Shown here one piece after another: positions 25,666 through 35,216 of a stretch of DNA of 53,180 bases. The stretch comes from Planctomycetaceae bacterium (GTDB lineage Bacteria > Planctomycetota > Planctomycetia > Planctomycetales > Planctomycetaceae): NCBI GenBank assembly GCA_016795145.1, contig JAEUII010000107.1:1-53180 (forward strand), in the 5' to 3' direction. Below the pieces are notes generated by a model that searched no databases, was not told where the DNA came from, and saw only the letters and a program-made list of their open reading frames with translations. The position numbers and the translations under genes were made by a program. Each line of letters starts with the position of its first letter. The first letter of the stretch is position 1.

Positions 25666-26772
25666 TTAGAGAATCAGCATGGCATCGCCATAACTGAAGA
25701 ATCGATATCTCTCCGAAACTGCCTGGCGATACGCTTCCATCAGCAACTCATACCCCGTCATCGCGCTCACCAGAACCAGCAGTGTTGAACCTGGCAGGTG
25801 AAAATTGGTGAGCAGGCAATCGATCGCTTTGAATGGAAATCCCGGTCGAATGAAGAGACTCGTTCTGCCTTCCCATGGGGCCGGGAACACGTGCGATGCA
25901 ATGGCTGCGGATTCCAGAGTGCGAACGCATGTCGTTCCGACGGCGATGACTCGTCCCTTGCGTGCACGAGTTTCCGTAAGGGCCGTCACACAGGATTGAG
26001 GAAGTCGGCACCATTCTTCGTGCATGCAATGTTCCGACAGCCGCTCACTCGTCACCGGACGAAATGTTCCCGGACCAACATGCAGCGTCACTTCACTTCG
26101 CTGGACGCCGGCTTCAGCACAACGGCTCAGCAGGCGTTCATTGAAATGAAGGCCCGCCGTCGGAGCCGCCACAGCGCCGGGTTCGGCGGCAAACGTTGTC
26201 TGATAGCGAACGCTGTCATCGTCATCGGCCATTTTGCGGCCCATGTACGGCGGAAGCGGAAGACATCCAAATTGCTCCAGAAGATCGACCGCCGTCAGTG
26301 AACTTTCCGGGCGCACGACCCACTGTCCTTCGGCATCGCGAGCGACCAGCGTCAGAACCAGAGACTTCGAATAACCCGAACGAAACCCAGTTTCGGCCGC
26401 CTGATTCCACTCGCGTGCAGGGATCACAGTGATCGATTCACCCGGAGACAGCCGGCCTCGAGTCTCGCACATCATCAGCCAGTGACCATCAGCCGCCTGT
26501 TCAATGTACAGCCCTTCCCAGCGACCGCCTGTTGCCGTGCGAAATCCAAACAGTCGAGCTGGCAGAACCCTGGTATTGTTGAAAACCAGCAGGTCGCCCG
26601 TGCGAAGCCAGTTGGGAAGATCACGCATGCTGGAATGGATAATGGACTGCGTCGCTCGGTCGACAACCAACAATCGTGACTCATCACGTTCCGCAGGAGG
26701 CCGGCTGGCGATCAGCTCTGTCGGAAGTTCAAACTGCCATGTGGAAAGCAGGTCCGGGTCTGGCGCAGACAT
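25666..26772 (-). CDS. queA: S-adenosylmethionine:tRNA ribosyltransferase-isomerase
   Basis: A 368-residue QueA, which moves the ribosyl part of S-adenosylmethionine to preQ1 in tRNA to form epoxyqueuosine. Signature blocks are clear: FNNTRVLPARLFG, EQFGCLPLPPYM, YQTTFAAEPGAVAAPTAGLHF, LHVGPGTFRPV, AVGTTCVRTLES and NFHLPGSTLLVLVSA. The longest frame begins with TTG at 26832, directly at the T-run of a terminator (26835..26870), so the ATG at 26772 is preferred; residues before it are Ser/Thr-rich and unconserved. No tgt or queG is adjacent; another queuosine gene, queD, lies about 25 kb away. Confidence 0.96.
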   Translation of the reverse strand: MSAPDPDLLSTWQFELPTELIASRPPAERDESRLLVVDRATQSIIHSSMRDLPNWLRTGDLLVFNNTRVLPARLFGFRTATGGRWEGLYIEQAADGHWLMMCETRGRLSPGESITVIPAREWNQAAETGFRSGYSKSLVLTLVARDAEGQWVVRPESSLTAVDLLEQFGCLPLPPYMGRKMADDDDSVRYQTTFAAEPGAVAAPTAGLHFNERLLSRCAEAGVQRSEVTLHVGPGTFRPVTSERLSEHCMHEEWCRLPQSCVTALTETRARKGRVIAVGTTCVRTLESAAIASHVFPAPWEGRTSLFIRPGFPFKAIDCLLTNFHLPGSTLLVLVSAMTGYELLMEAYRQAVSERYRFFSYGDAMLIL

Positions 26773-26834
26773 GGGCGTTGGCGTTGAATTTGACGTTGCG
26801 GTTACGGAATACTCAGTAGCAGAGCATGACAATG

Positions 26835-26870
26835 AAAAAGGGCCTGACCCGCTGCTGCACGGTCAGACCC
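26835..26870 (-). terminator. intrinsic terminator after the secreted hypothetical gene
   Basis: On the minus strand GGGTCTGACC pairs with GGTCAGGCCC (one mismatch) across an 11-nt loop and is followed by TTTTT (26835..26839). It ends the transcript of the gene at 27052..27726 and separates it from queA. Confidence 0.8.
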
Positions 26871-27051
26871 TGAGATGTCATCAGATTCAGGGACTTGCCG
26901 CACTGTAGTCGTGTCGACTCAGATTGGAAGCCCTGTGATGAGTTCGTTTTCAGCCGCGAGATCGATTCAGAGTTGTCTGCTGTCGTTCCTCTGGAAACCA
27001 GGGAACATCAGCGTCCTGAACAGATCTGCGAGAAGAACAAACTCACGCTGA

Positions 27052-27726
27052 TTAGTTCACTGTCTTGCCATCAAACTTTGACGCAGACTCGGAAGTCTTT
27101 GTCTGGCCAGGAGCCGCTGAACGGCTTGCGGCGGTTGGGTTTGTTGGAACAGCGCGGCCACTGGATTCGCCTTCAGCAACCTGCTGATCGGCCTTTGGTG
27201 CCCAGCCGGCAACGGACCACGTTGGATACTCATCAGCAACGCTGGAAGCCAGGTCCTGAAGAGTCTCCATCAGCTTCTTGTTGGTCATGTCACGGTTCGT
27301 GATGACTCGCTGCATCACAAATCGCTTGTTGGTTGGAATGTACGCGAAGAACTTGCCATCGCCGAGTCGGTCGTTGGCAGCCAGCATACGCAGCAGGGCG
27401 GTACGAGGCACTTCGCTGGCAGACTGTGGAATCTGGTCGAGCCATGCCATGACCCAGACGTCTTCTTCATTGCGGCTCAGAACCGCTGACATGGAGAACT
27501 TCCATTCTTCACCGCGGTAGCTGGTCTTAAATGCAAAGTCGTAGCGCTGTTCGGTCTTCGTTGGCTTCAGACCAACTGCGGACAGCATGTCGCCCAGTTC
27601 CGCTTCCGAAATCTGGCCGGGCAGCTTTGCTGCCTTCACTTCTGTTTTTTCTTCCTGAGCAGAGACGCTCCATACACCGCCAAGAACCAGCAGTGCTGGC
27701 AGCAGGACAGCACTTAACGCTTTCAT
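27052..27726 (-). CDS. secreted protein of unknown function, YbjN-like core
   Basis: A 224-residue protein with a signal peptide (LSAVLLPALLVLGGVWSVSA, cleavage near residue 23). The middle (about 38-170) has the alternation SEAELGDMLSAVGLKPTK, then strands and VWVMAWLDQIPQ, then LLRMLAANDRLGDGKFFAYIP, which resembles the YbjN / type III secretion chaperone fold. This fold match is by eye. The C-terminal 50 residues are a Ser/Ala/Thr/Pro-rich tail. It has its own terminator. Function is unknown; in an exported context a role as a binding or scaffold protein is possible. Confidence 0.8.
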   Translation of the reverse strand: MKALSAVLLPALLVLGGVWSVSAQEEKTEVKAAKLPGQISEAELGDMLSAVGLKPTKTEQRYDFAFKTSYRGEEWKFSMSAVLSRNEEDVWVMAWLDQIPQSASEVPRTALLRMLAANDRLGDGKFFAYIPTNKRFVMQRVITNRDMTNKKLMETLQDLASSVADEYPTWSVAGWAPKADQQVAEGESSGRAVPTNPTAASRSAAPGQTKTSESASKFDGKTVN

Positions 27727-27869
27727 GATTCACTCCCTCGAATCGAATCAGCATTTTTTGCCGAAGACACCGGATGCATCTGAAGGCACGAACGCGGCCT
27801 GCTGTTCCATGTCAGGCGGCATCGAGGTGGTCTTTGACAGTTACTGAAGCATCCAGAGGAGCTTCGAAA

Positions 27870-28472
27870 CTAGTCTTTTTCCAGCTCCACAAGGTACTTG
27901 AGGCAGATCTGGGACCACGTTTCAAATTCATCCAACTTGCGCACCAATTCTGACGGTGGTGCGAATCCTGCGTTGATCATCGACTTTTCACGCGGTCGAA
28001 CTTTGGGATTGTCGAGTTCGAAAATATGAACAATGCCCAGGTGCACTTTTCCGACTTCGGTCTCATCGTCATTGATTAAGCCGATGCAGTCTTCTGTCCA
28101 CCCCGATTCGACATCCACTTCTTCCTCAATTTCCCGACGCATGCCTTCAAGGTACGGCGACAGCTCTCCGTCCAGATCCAGCGTCGAAACATGGCCGCCA
28201 ACTCCGACCGATTTCTTTGCATGAAGTCTGGCTTCGCCCTGCGCTGTGCCACGCTGGTAATGAAAGATCTCACCGTTGCAGCGAAACACGCAGTATGGAA
28301 TCAACTGCTTGAACGAAGGGTCTTTTTCCATTTCCGGACGAGGGCGATAGCTGGCGTGCTGCGGGTCGAGGATGACGTCGAGATACTTGTCCACGTCTTC
28401 ACAGAAGCCCTGAAAATGCCCCACCTGATGGAAGACGGGTGTGGGAATAACAAGTACGTGTTCAACTGACAT
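27870..28472 (-). CDS. Nudix-type hydrolase-like protein
   Basis: A 200-residue protein with a Nudix box: GGHVS at about 92-96, an insert of several residues ([11 protein letters not shown]), then [12 protein letters not shown] (110-121), which keeps the REIEEE metal-binding core but ends in Val-Asp instead of the usual Gly. Preceding strands ([18 protein letters not shown]) fit the Nudix fold. Family enzymes hydrolyse nucleoside diphosphates linked to another group; its substrate is unknown. Some annotations call such planctomycete and bacterial proteins phosphoesterases. It starts 143 bp after the secreted protein gene in gene order and is transcribed the same way. Confidence 0.88.
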   Translation of the reverse strand: MSVEHVLVIPTPVFHQVGHFQGFCEDVDKYLDVILDPQHASYRPRPEMEKDPSFKQLIPYCVFRCNGEIFHYQRGTAQGEARLHAKKSVGVGGHVSTLDLDGELSPYLEGMRREIEEEVDVESGWTEDCIGLINDDETEVGKVHLGIVHIFELDNPKVRPREKSMINAGFAPPSELVRKLDEFETWSQICLKYLVELEKD

Positions 28473-28642
28473 AGCGTCGCCAGATTCCCGTTGAGTTTGA
28501 TGCGCCTTGCTGATGGAAGTTGTTGAGGGCGAAACTGTGTGCTTCGTGTTTCCCTTCCCGCAACGATTCGCAGAACTGTAATTGCAGACAGTGGAATTTC
28601 TACCGCACAGTGAATCTCAATTGTGCATTCCGGGGCTCAGCA

Positions 28643-30325
28643 CTACTGAGGTGCTTTGGTTTCGCTGGTCGCCGGAAGCGGATTCGCAGGAAGGTACTCC
28701 TCACGATTCACCGATCCATCCTTGTTGACATCGCGCAACGCGAACCATCGATCAGCTTCTTCCTGCTGCCTGCCGACTCGAAATTCTTCCAGCGACAGCT
28801 GGCCATCCATATTCGTGTCGAGCCTCTGAAACGATCGAGCTCGGTCGTTATTCTGGCTCTTCCGATTTCCTTTTCCCTCCGCAGAAGGGTTACCGGCAGC
28901 CGGATCGTCAGCAATCGCTGGCAGCGGCAGGTAATCGAAGTCGAGAATCATCTTTTCCACGAGGGCAATTCGCAGCTCACGTTCCACTCCGGCCAGCTCC
29001 GGTTTACCGCTTAAGTTTGTCAGCTCCGACGGATCCGTCTCGAGGTCGTACAGTTCATACACGGGACGCGGGCTTGTGAAGTATGTGGACTTCAGGCTGT
29101 CGGAAAGAGTCCCATCGGCCAGGGCCTGCTTCATTTCCGTCCACGCCGCTCCTCCCGCGCTGTCCACAGGAGAATACGGAATCCACGGAGTGCAGTTGTA
29201 GATAAACTTGTAGCGGTCTGAACGCACCGCACGCGACAGGTCATAACCGCTACTGGCAATATTCACCGTCACCGGCGCGCTGCCGTGAGGACCTCGTTCG
29301 ACGAAGACGTACTTGCGAGGATTCCACGATTCCTGCTGCTTCAGCAACGGAAGAAAGCTCCTGCCTGACATGCGATCAGGAACGGCTACGCCTGCCGCTT
29401 CCAGCAGCGTTGGAGCAAGATCTTCGCCACTCAGCAGATTGCGGGATTCCCGACCAGGAGCCACGACACCCGGCCATCGTACGATGAAAGGAACGTTGGA
29501 GCCGGGATCGTAGAGTGATCCTTTCCCATGTGGCAGCGCGGCTCCGTTGTCACCTGCAAAAACAACGATCGTATTATCCTGCAGCCCGCGGTCCTTCAGA
29601 AGATCAAGCACCTTGCCAACCGTCTGATCGACTCGATTCACTTCCGCGCAGTAATCCGCGAACTGTTCTCTCATGCCTGGAAGATCGGGCCAGTGCGCGG
29701 GCAGCTTCAGAGTCGCTGGGTCTGGACGAAACTCCGCTGGTGCATTCCATGCGTGGTGAGGATCGCTGAAGTTCACCCACAGGCAGAACGGCTTTCCTTC
29801 CGGACAGGATTCCAGAAATTCCGAAGCCTGCTGGACGGCTTCTGTATCCGACCCGGTCTTCACATAATCGAAACGATCCTGAAACGTTCTCATTTGGTGC
29901 TGTGCCATCAGTTCAGCAACGGCCGAACCACCTCTCTGCCCCGAGCCATCCAGGTGATAGCTTCGTCCACACACGCCGACATAATAGCCCGCATCCTTCT
30001 TCAGCAGTTCCGGAAACGTGATCTCATCACGAGCCAGCGCTGAGGAGAATCGTGTGATTCGTGCCGCGACCGGAGATCGTCCCGTCAAATAGGCGGCTCG
30101 TGACGGAACGCATTGCGGCGCTGCGGTGAAGAAGCGATGAAACTTCATTCCGTCGGCAGCAAGCTGCTGCAGAACCGGTGTCTTCACATTGGGGTCGTCG
30201 TAACAACTGAGATACGGGTAACTGTGATCGTCGCTGAGCAGAAACAGCATGTTCGGATGATCGCCGCCGAACGAGCGGGAGATTGCCAGACAGAATAACA
30301 ACGTTGAGACAATGCAGGTTCTCAT
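28643..30325 (-). CDS. sulfatase with C-terminal EF-hand pair
   Basis: A 560-residue exported type I sulfatase. The signal peptide covers about residues 1-20. The metal-binding SDDH (31-34) and the formylglycine site CVPSRAAYLTGR (Cys72) are intact, so it needs maturation by a formylglycine-generating enzyme coded elsewhere. Further blocks: FCLWVNFSDPHHAW, VVFAGDNGAALPHGKGSLYDPG and YELYDLETDPSELTNLS. The C-terminus carries two EF-hand loops, DTNMDGQLSLEEF and DVNKDGSVNREEY, likely binding calcium. The longest frame starts at 30403 inside the upstream gene; I use the ATG at 30325 at the signal peptide. The gene lies 58 bp downstream of the hydrolase fusion gene, a likely operon for sulfated polysaccharide breakdown. 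Confidence 0.95.
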   Translation of the reverse strand: MRTCIVSTLLFCLAISRSFGGDHPNMLFLLSDDHSYPYLSCYDDPNVKTPVLQQLAADGMKFHRFFTAAPQCVPSRAAYLTGRSPVAARITRFSSALARDEITFPELLKKDAGYYVGVCGRSYHLDGSGQRGGSAVAELMAQHQMRTFQDRFDYVKTGSDTEAVQQASEFLESCPEGKPFCLWVNFSDPHHAWNAPAEFRPDPATLKLPAHWPDLPGMREQFADYCAEVNRVDQTVGKVLDLLKDRGLQDNTIVVFAGDNGAALPHGKGSLYDPGSNVPFIVRWPGVVAPGRESRNLLSGEDLAPTLLEAAGVAVPDRMSGRSFLPLLKQQESWNPRKYVFVERGPHGSAPVTVNIASSGYDLSRAVRSDRYKFIYNCTPWIPYSPVDSAGGAAWTEMKQALADGTLSDSLKSTYFTSPRPVYELYDLETDPSELTNLSGKPELAGVERELRIALVEKMILDFDYLPLPAIADDPAAGNPSAEGKGNRKSQNNDRARSFQRLDTNMDGQLSLEEFRVGRQQEEADRWFALRDVNKDGSVNREEYLPANPLPATSETKAPQ

Positions 30326-30383
30326 AGGGAATCGCTTTCCGATCTTGTTACCGTCCGGTTTCTGAGTTTTGATCGAACGTCTG

Positions 30384-32363
30384 TCACTTCCGGGCAGAGC
30401 CATTCACGAGGAAGTGAATGATCCGAATCGCGTGGCCTTTGCTGCGTTCATCCGCGGATTCTGCAACTCGCAGTTCGACGGTGTGATCGCCTTCTGTCAG
30501 TTCTGATTCCAGCATCACGGCCCACGGAAGATGAAGCGAAGGGCTCCATTGAGTGAACACAGGGCGAGGCTTCCATTCTCCGCCGTCGACACGATATTCC
30601 AGAAGTCCTGTATCGGGGCCGGAGGCAATAAACACGCCAAAGCCTCTCCCGGAAAACTTCAAGTCCATCGTGGCACCGGTGGTGGTGGCGACGAGTGCCG
30701 GGACGTCAACGAAGCCGGGCCGAGTTCCCGCGCCGTCGGTCGGCTTCCAGGGCTCTTCAAGAGTCCATCCATTCGTCAGAGCTGCCTGTTTCTGACTGAC
30801 CGCCTGCGATGCTCCCAGCAGCATGCCATTGAAGTACGAAGCACTGTCGAGCGGTGCCGGCAGAGCCCGCGACTCAGTGGCCGCCGTCGTCGCCGGATGA
30901 GCCCAGGCCGCTGCAAACAGACGTGCGACAGAGTCCGCATAGATTTGATGGCCGAACGGAGACGGGTGAAGATCTCGAATGTCCTTCTCCCACGAAAACT
31001 CGCCAGCTTCGATTCGCTCGGTCAGCTCTTTCGCCAGATCGATCGATGGAACTCCGTAGTGCCCTGCCACTCGTTCATGGTTGCTGATCACAGTGGGCAT
31101 CTTTCCCGCGCGATAGTCGGCCAGCTTGCCCGGGTCCGCAAAGTGCAGCAGCACGATGTCTATGTCAGGATTCGAAAGAAGAGCCTGGCGGACGATCCCT
31201 TCCATGCCTCGAACCTGTTCGACATCATTGAAGCCATTCGTGTCGTCGTTCACTGCGGCCTCTTCGAACAACAGGTCAACCGGACCTTTTGCCAGGACAT
31301 CGCGAGAGAAGCGGAAAGCTCCGGGCGTTGAACCCAGTGATGGAATACCGGCATTGATGAATTCAAACTGAGTCTCCGGAAAGCGTCGCTTCAGTTCCTC
31401 ACACACATGATCACGCCAGCCTGGACCGGCCGTGATGGAACCTCCCAGGAAGGCAACTCGCCCTGTTTTTCTCGTCTCAAAGATGTGCCGACTACGCTCC
31501 AGACCACCTCGCAACTCGAAGTAGTCATATCCAAACGGTGTCGACGGCTTTGTCACACGATCTGCGAATCCTGTATGCTCCAGGACGAAGTTCACAATGC
31601 GAGTAGGATCTTTCAGACTGTGAGGATGATGGTTGCAATGTGGCTTTGAGATCAGAGTGAACGATCCACCGAAGGCCTGATAGCGGTCACGAACGATCAG
31701 CGAGTTTTCCTCAATCGGCACGACATCATCAGTCGCTCCGCAGACATGCAGGATCGGAATTTTTGCCCTGGCCAGCGGTTCAAGATTGTCGACTGGGTTC
31801 CCCTTCCATTCCATCGCCTGTTCTTCGGTGAGTCCGTAAACCTTCAGGCACAGTTCCCAGTCACCTTTGGATCCACGGCTTCGACCTTTGCCGCCAGGCC
31901 AGCTCTTGAAGTCACACACCGGAGCGTCGTTGTAGATGCAGGCGACGAATTCAGGATGCCGAGCAGCCCAGTTCAGAGCGAATAGCCCGCCACGACTAAA
32001 TCCTTCCAGCACGGTCTTCTGCGAAAGCCCGAAGTGCTGAGTCACATGAGCATGCATGGCATCCATTGCCTCCATCGCGGGCGGCCCGCCATAAAGATTT
32101 TGAATATCAATGTAGGCGACATGAAACCCATGCTTCAGCAAAGCAAGATCCGCCTGCGGTTCATGCCCGAAGAACTCTGTTCGCCAAATCCATGGCTTAC
32201 CGGTCGCCGCTTCTGAAGGAACAATCAGAAAGGCCTTTCGTCCTGCGACGTCAAACTCTTCTCGCTTGAATCCTTCCCATGTCTGGGCCGAGCAACTGTC
32301 GCTCAGGACAAAGCCGAGCGAGATAACGACAAGCAGAGCGTGGGAAAGAAGTCGCTGGAACAT
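30384..32363 (-). CDS. secreted alpha/beta-hydrolase and SGNH-hydrolase fusion
   Basis: A 659-residue exported protein with two hydrolase domains. The signal peptide is about 1-26. An alpha/beta hydrolase (about 30-265) has the nucleophile elbow EGFSRGG (Ser123), the acid loop CGATDDVVPIEEN and a His-rich HCNHHPHSL. An SGNH/GDSL-type domain (about 295-500) has the block I GGSITAG (Ser309) and block V DLHPSPFGH. The last 150 residues form a beta domain (TTGATMDLKFSGRGFGVFIASG). These pieces suggest removal of acyl or sugar ester groups from polysaccharides before the sulfatase coded just downstream acts. Substrate is inferred. Confidence 0.93.
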   Translation of the reverse strand: MFQRLLSHALLVVISLGFVLSDSCSAQTWEGFKREEFDVAGRKAFLIVPSEAATGKPWIWRTEFFGHEPQADLALLKHGFHVAYIDIQNLYGGPPAMEAMDAMHAHVTQHFGLSQKTVLEGFSRGGLFALNWAARHPEFVACIYNDAPVCDFKSWPGGKGRSRGSKGDWELCLKVYGLTEEQAMEWKGNPVDNLEPLARAKIPILHVCGATDDVVPIEENSLIVRDRYQAFGGSFTLISKPHCNHHPHSLKDPTRIVNFVLEHTGFADRVTKPSTPFGYDYFELRGGLERSRHIFETRKTGRVAFLGGSITAGPGWRDHVCEELKRRFPETQFEFINAGIPSLGSTPGAFRFSRDVLAKGPVDLLFEEAAVNDDTNGFNDVEQVRGMEGIVRQALLSNPDIDIVLLHFADPGKLADYRAGKMPTVISNHERVAGHYGVPSIDLAKELTERIEAGEFSWEKDIRDLHPSPFGHQIYADSVARLFAAAWAHPATTAATESRALPAPLDSASYFNGMLLGASQAVSQKQAALTNGWTLEEPWKPTDGAGTRPGFVDVPALVATTTGATMDLKFSGRGFGVFIASGPDTGLLEYRVDGGEWKPRPVFTQWSPSLHLPWAVMLESELTEGDHTVELRVAESADERSKGHAIRIIHFLVNGSARK

Positions 32364-32580
32364 CGGAAACTCCGGGCAGGAAAAAATGGGGCCCCGAAGT
32401 GTCGCTCACGAACACCGTCACGACAAGATTCAGCCGAAAAAACCTTGAGTGACGGAAGAAGAAGCGCCGGAGTTCCAGTGGGATGACCCCGCTCCGTCCG
32501 CCGTTTGATTTGTTTGTTGTTCCACCTGCTTTGGCGAGCGGAGTGTGTCAACGCTCCGGCATGCGATTCGCCTTTGCCTT

Positions 32581-32763
32581 ATTCGCGTGAATTCGTGTCT
32601 ATTCGCGGTTTCAAAATCACGGTGCCAACCATTTTGCCAGAGTAGCAAAATCGCAATCAGGGGACTGACGTCGCCCCGCTCGCCTTGTTCTTGTCACTCA
32701 TTTTTGTCAGGTGCATCTTCCATCCGCGTCAATCTGCGTTTATCCGCGGTTACGAAATCACGG
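32581..32763. repeat. two copies of a 10-bp-phased repeat, with a 35-bp dispersed repeat between
   Basis: 32581..32622 and 32722..32763 are 42-bp copies with about 9 mismatches. Each opens with three 10-bp units (ATTCGCGTGA, ATTCGTGTCT, ATTCGCGGTT in the first; ATCCGCGTCA, ATCTGCGTTT, ATCCGCGGTT in the second). Between them, 32650..32684 is the reverse complement of 45159..45193 with two mismatches (core GGCGAGCGGGG). The whole gap 32364..32832 carries no supportable gene. Confidence 0.75.
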
Positions 32764-32832
32764 CAGGCGGATACCAGTGTGGCCCGACACTCCGTGGCGG
32801 GATCTCGCGTCGGAGACACGAGGCACATTGCG

Positions 32833-33234
32833 CTATAGCTGTGGGTTCAGCAGCAGGATTGTCCAGACGATGGCGATGAGCATTGAGAGGCCGGTGCCGA
32901 GGAGCATCAGGATCAGTCGGAGTGTTTCTGTTCGATTGCCCAGCCAGGCGACGTAGGTCTCGACGATTGGTCCTGCGAAGAAGCACAGGTTCGCGCCGAT
33001 GCAGGGGATGATGATGCCCAGAATCCCGGTCAATGGCAACGCTGTTGGGCGATACTGAAGGTAATAGATCGTGCCGACGCACAGCACTGTGATCACCAGC
33101 ACAGAGTTGTAGACGATGCGCAGTCGCTCCCAGGCCAGAAAGATTCGCCGAGCCAGCTGGTCGAGCGGGACGTGAGGCAGCGTCTCTTCAACGTGCGTCT
33201 GGTCTTCTGAAGGCTGGTACGGACTGAGACTCAC
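32833..33234 (-). CDS. small membrane protein of unknown function
   Basis: A 133-residue protein with about 35 hydrophilic N-terminal residues and three or four hydrophobic segments: VYNSVLVITVLCVGTIYYL, LTGILGIIIPCIGANLCFF and LILMLLGTGLSMLIAIVWTI. No family is recognised by eye. Codon use and hydrophobicity look genuine. It is bounded by repeats on both sides and has no operon partner: the flippase gene upstream in coordinates of the plus strand is divergent. A role cannot be assigned. Confidence 0.7.
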   Translation of the reverse strand: MSLSPYQPSEDQTHVEETLPHVPLDQLARRIFLAWERLRIVYNSVLVITVLCVGTIYYLQYRPTALPLTGILGIIIPCIGANLCFFAGPIVETYVAWLGNRTETLRLILMLLGTGLSMLIAIVWTILLLNPQL

Positions 33235-33286
33235 AACGATCCTCGCTAACGCTAATCGTCCCGTACTGAAAAATCCCGCGCTACTC

Positions 33287-33433
33287 GTGGTTTGTCACAT
33301 CAACAATTTGGGCTTAGCCGTCATTCTGCGCAGATGGGAACCGAGAACGTTGAATGCTGGGTTCCCGCCGTTCCCGCCTGCGCGGGAATGACGAACCCAT
33401 CTTCTTTGCCATACGCCCCTTCGTTGTTCTGAC
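33287..33433. repeat. dispersed element with inverted repeat (copy 2)
   Basis: Same end segments as 14441..14593 (GTGGTTTGTCACATCAACAA and TTCGTTGTTCTGAC). The left arm of the inverted repeat is degraded here (CGTCATTCTGCGCAG), while the right arm CCGCCTGCGCGGGAATGACG is intact. It lies in the gap upstream of the flippase gene; the rest of that gap (to 33676) shows no gene. Confidence 0.8.
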
Positions 33434-33676
33434 GGAGCATTGGTTCGAACACGGTCGGTTGAAACCAGCCACCAGACTATGTCGAACCGGTAAACACTAC
33501 AACCGGAACAATCGTTTCAGGCTGACCGACACAGAGTTGCCAAACGTCGACATTGTGCACACTCGGAGGCAGCGGATGACCTAGCTTTCCAGCAGGAATT
33601 TCCTTGGGGGAATGCTCCCAACGGAGCGACTGTCTTTAGTCGTTACGCACCTGGTACGTCAGACTGGACGGAATTG

Positions 33677-35215
33677 ATGAAGCCATTACGTGATCTGCTG
33701 AAACATTCTTCGATCTACGCGATCGGGCAGATTCTGACTCGGCTAGCGTCCGTTCTTCTGCTGCCGCTGTACACTCATTGCCTGACTCCGGCTGATTACG
33801 GAGTCACGGCGATCCTGGATCTGACCGCAGCCATCCTGTCCCTGATGATCGGTGGCGGGATGGTGATGGCGATCACTCGCTTTCACTTCGATAACGATTC
33901 CGATGAACATCATGACCGGCTCTGGTGGACCGGACTAACGTACCTGTTTGCCGTCTCGTGCTTTATTCTGGCACCGATGTGGCTGGGTCGACAGTGGCTG
34001 TCGGACGTGACGCTCGGGGACAATCTTCCGAATGGTGCCTGGTTCTACACGCTCACCATGGCAACGATTTTGGTTCAGGTCATCGGACAAATCGTGGATG
34101 CCTATCTGCGAGTCCTGAAATGGTCGGGTACCTTTGTCCTGATCTCACTGGGACGACTGTTTCTGAATGTTGGGTTGAACGTCTGGCTGCTGGTCGGACA
34201 GAAGATGGGAGTCGAAGGACTTCTGCTGGGGAATCTCGCTGCGTCAACACTTCATACGGCTGTACTCATGGCCGTCTTCATGAAGACTCGCGGACGTTAC
34301 CACTTCGACTGGACGCTGGCTCAGGGCATGCTTCGCTTCAGCGCGCCGATTGTCGTGACCGCGCTGCTGGCGATGCTGATGCATGAAGCAGATCGCTACT
34401 TTCTGCGGATCTTCGTGAACATGGACGAAGTCGGCGTGTATTCACTGGCTCACAAAATTGGCTTTGCCGTGAATACTCTGTGCCTGCTGCCGTTTTCATC
34501 GGTCTGGTACGTGGCGATCTACGATATCGAACGTATGCCGGATGCAAACAAGGTCTTTGGTCGAGTCTTCCGGCTGTTTGTGGGAGGTGTTGGTGTAATG
34601 CTGCTGGGCGCATCCCTGACCGTGCATCCGATTCTTCCACTGCTGACTCCGGATGCCTATGGGAATGCGATTGATCTGATCTCGGTGATCCTGCTGGGCT
34701 TCTTCATGTTTGGACTGCAGATGCAGTTTGAAGTGCCGGCGCTGCTGCACAAGAAGACCGGGTTGATGGTTCCAGGAAGTGTTGTCGGTGTCATCATCAA
34801 CGTCGCAGGCAACTTCTGGCTGATTCCAAAGTATGGATCCTGGGCTGCTGCCTGGGTTGGTGTTGTCACGTACGTTGGCTTCTCCTTCACGACTTTGCTG
34901 ATGTGTCGTCGAGTCCGAAAGATCCCTTACGAATGGACGGCCAGCGTTGTGATCTTCGTGGGAATGTGTCTCACGTATGTCGGACTTCGCTATGGCGTTT
35001 TTCCACACGTCGGCCGGTGGGCTCAGCTGGGACTGTCTGTTCTTGTGTGTGGAGTCTGGGCGGTCGCCGTGCTTGCTCGTGACGGTCTGCAATGGTGGGC
35101 GTCACGTAAAGTGAAGAAGCTGACTGATGCGGTGACGCCAGCAACCAATTCGAATGGTCCGGATCCGGCGATAGAAGCTGAGCTGGAAACTGAACTTCTG
35201 GCAGCAGGATCCTGA
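33677..35215 (+). CDS. oligosaccharide flippase (Wzx-like, MOP superfamily)
   Basis: A 512-residue membrane protein with about 12-14 hydrophobic helices and the typical N-terminus LKHSSIYAIGQILTRLASVLLLPLYTHCLTPADYG of polysaccharide-exporting flippases, here quoted as adjoining blocks SSIYAIGQILTRLAS and LPLYTHCLTPADYG. It likely flips lipid-linked oligosaccharides across the inner membrane. A TTG precedes the ATG by one codon; the ATG at 33677 has GGACGGA upstream. The charged C-terminal tail (ATNSNGPDPAIEAELETEL) is unconserved. Its stop is 1 bp from the start of the acyltransferase gene, so the two form an operon for surface polysaccharide assembly or decoration. Confidence 0.93.
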   Translation: MKPLRDLLKHSSIYAIGQILTRLASVLLLPLYTHCLTPADYGVTAILDLTAAILSLMIGGGMVMAITRFHFDNDSDEHHDRLWWTGLTYLFAVSCFILAPMWLGRQWLSDVTLGDNLPNGAWFYTLTMATILVQVIGQIVDAYLRVLKWSGTFVLISLGRLFLNVGLNVWLLVGQKMGVEGLLLGNLAASTLHTAVLMAVFMKTRGRYHFDWTLAQGMLRFSAPIVVTALLAMLMHEADRYFLRIFVNMDEVGVYSLAHKIGFAVNTLCLLPFSSVWYVAIYDIERMPDANKVFGRVFRLFVGGVGVMLLGASLTVHPILPLLTPDAYGNAIDLISVILLGFFMFGLQMQFEVPALLHKKTGLMVPGSVVGVIINVAGNFWLIPKYGSWAAAWVGVVTYVGFSFTTLLMCRRVRKIPYEWTASVVIFVGMCLTYVGLRYGVFPHVGRWAQLGLSVLVCGVWAVAVLARDGLQWWASRKVKKLTDAVTPATNSNGPDPAIEAELETELLAAGS

Positions 35216-35216
35216 C

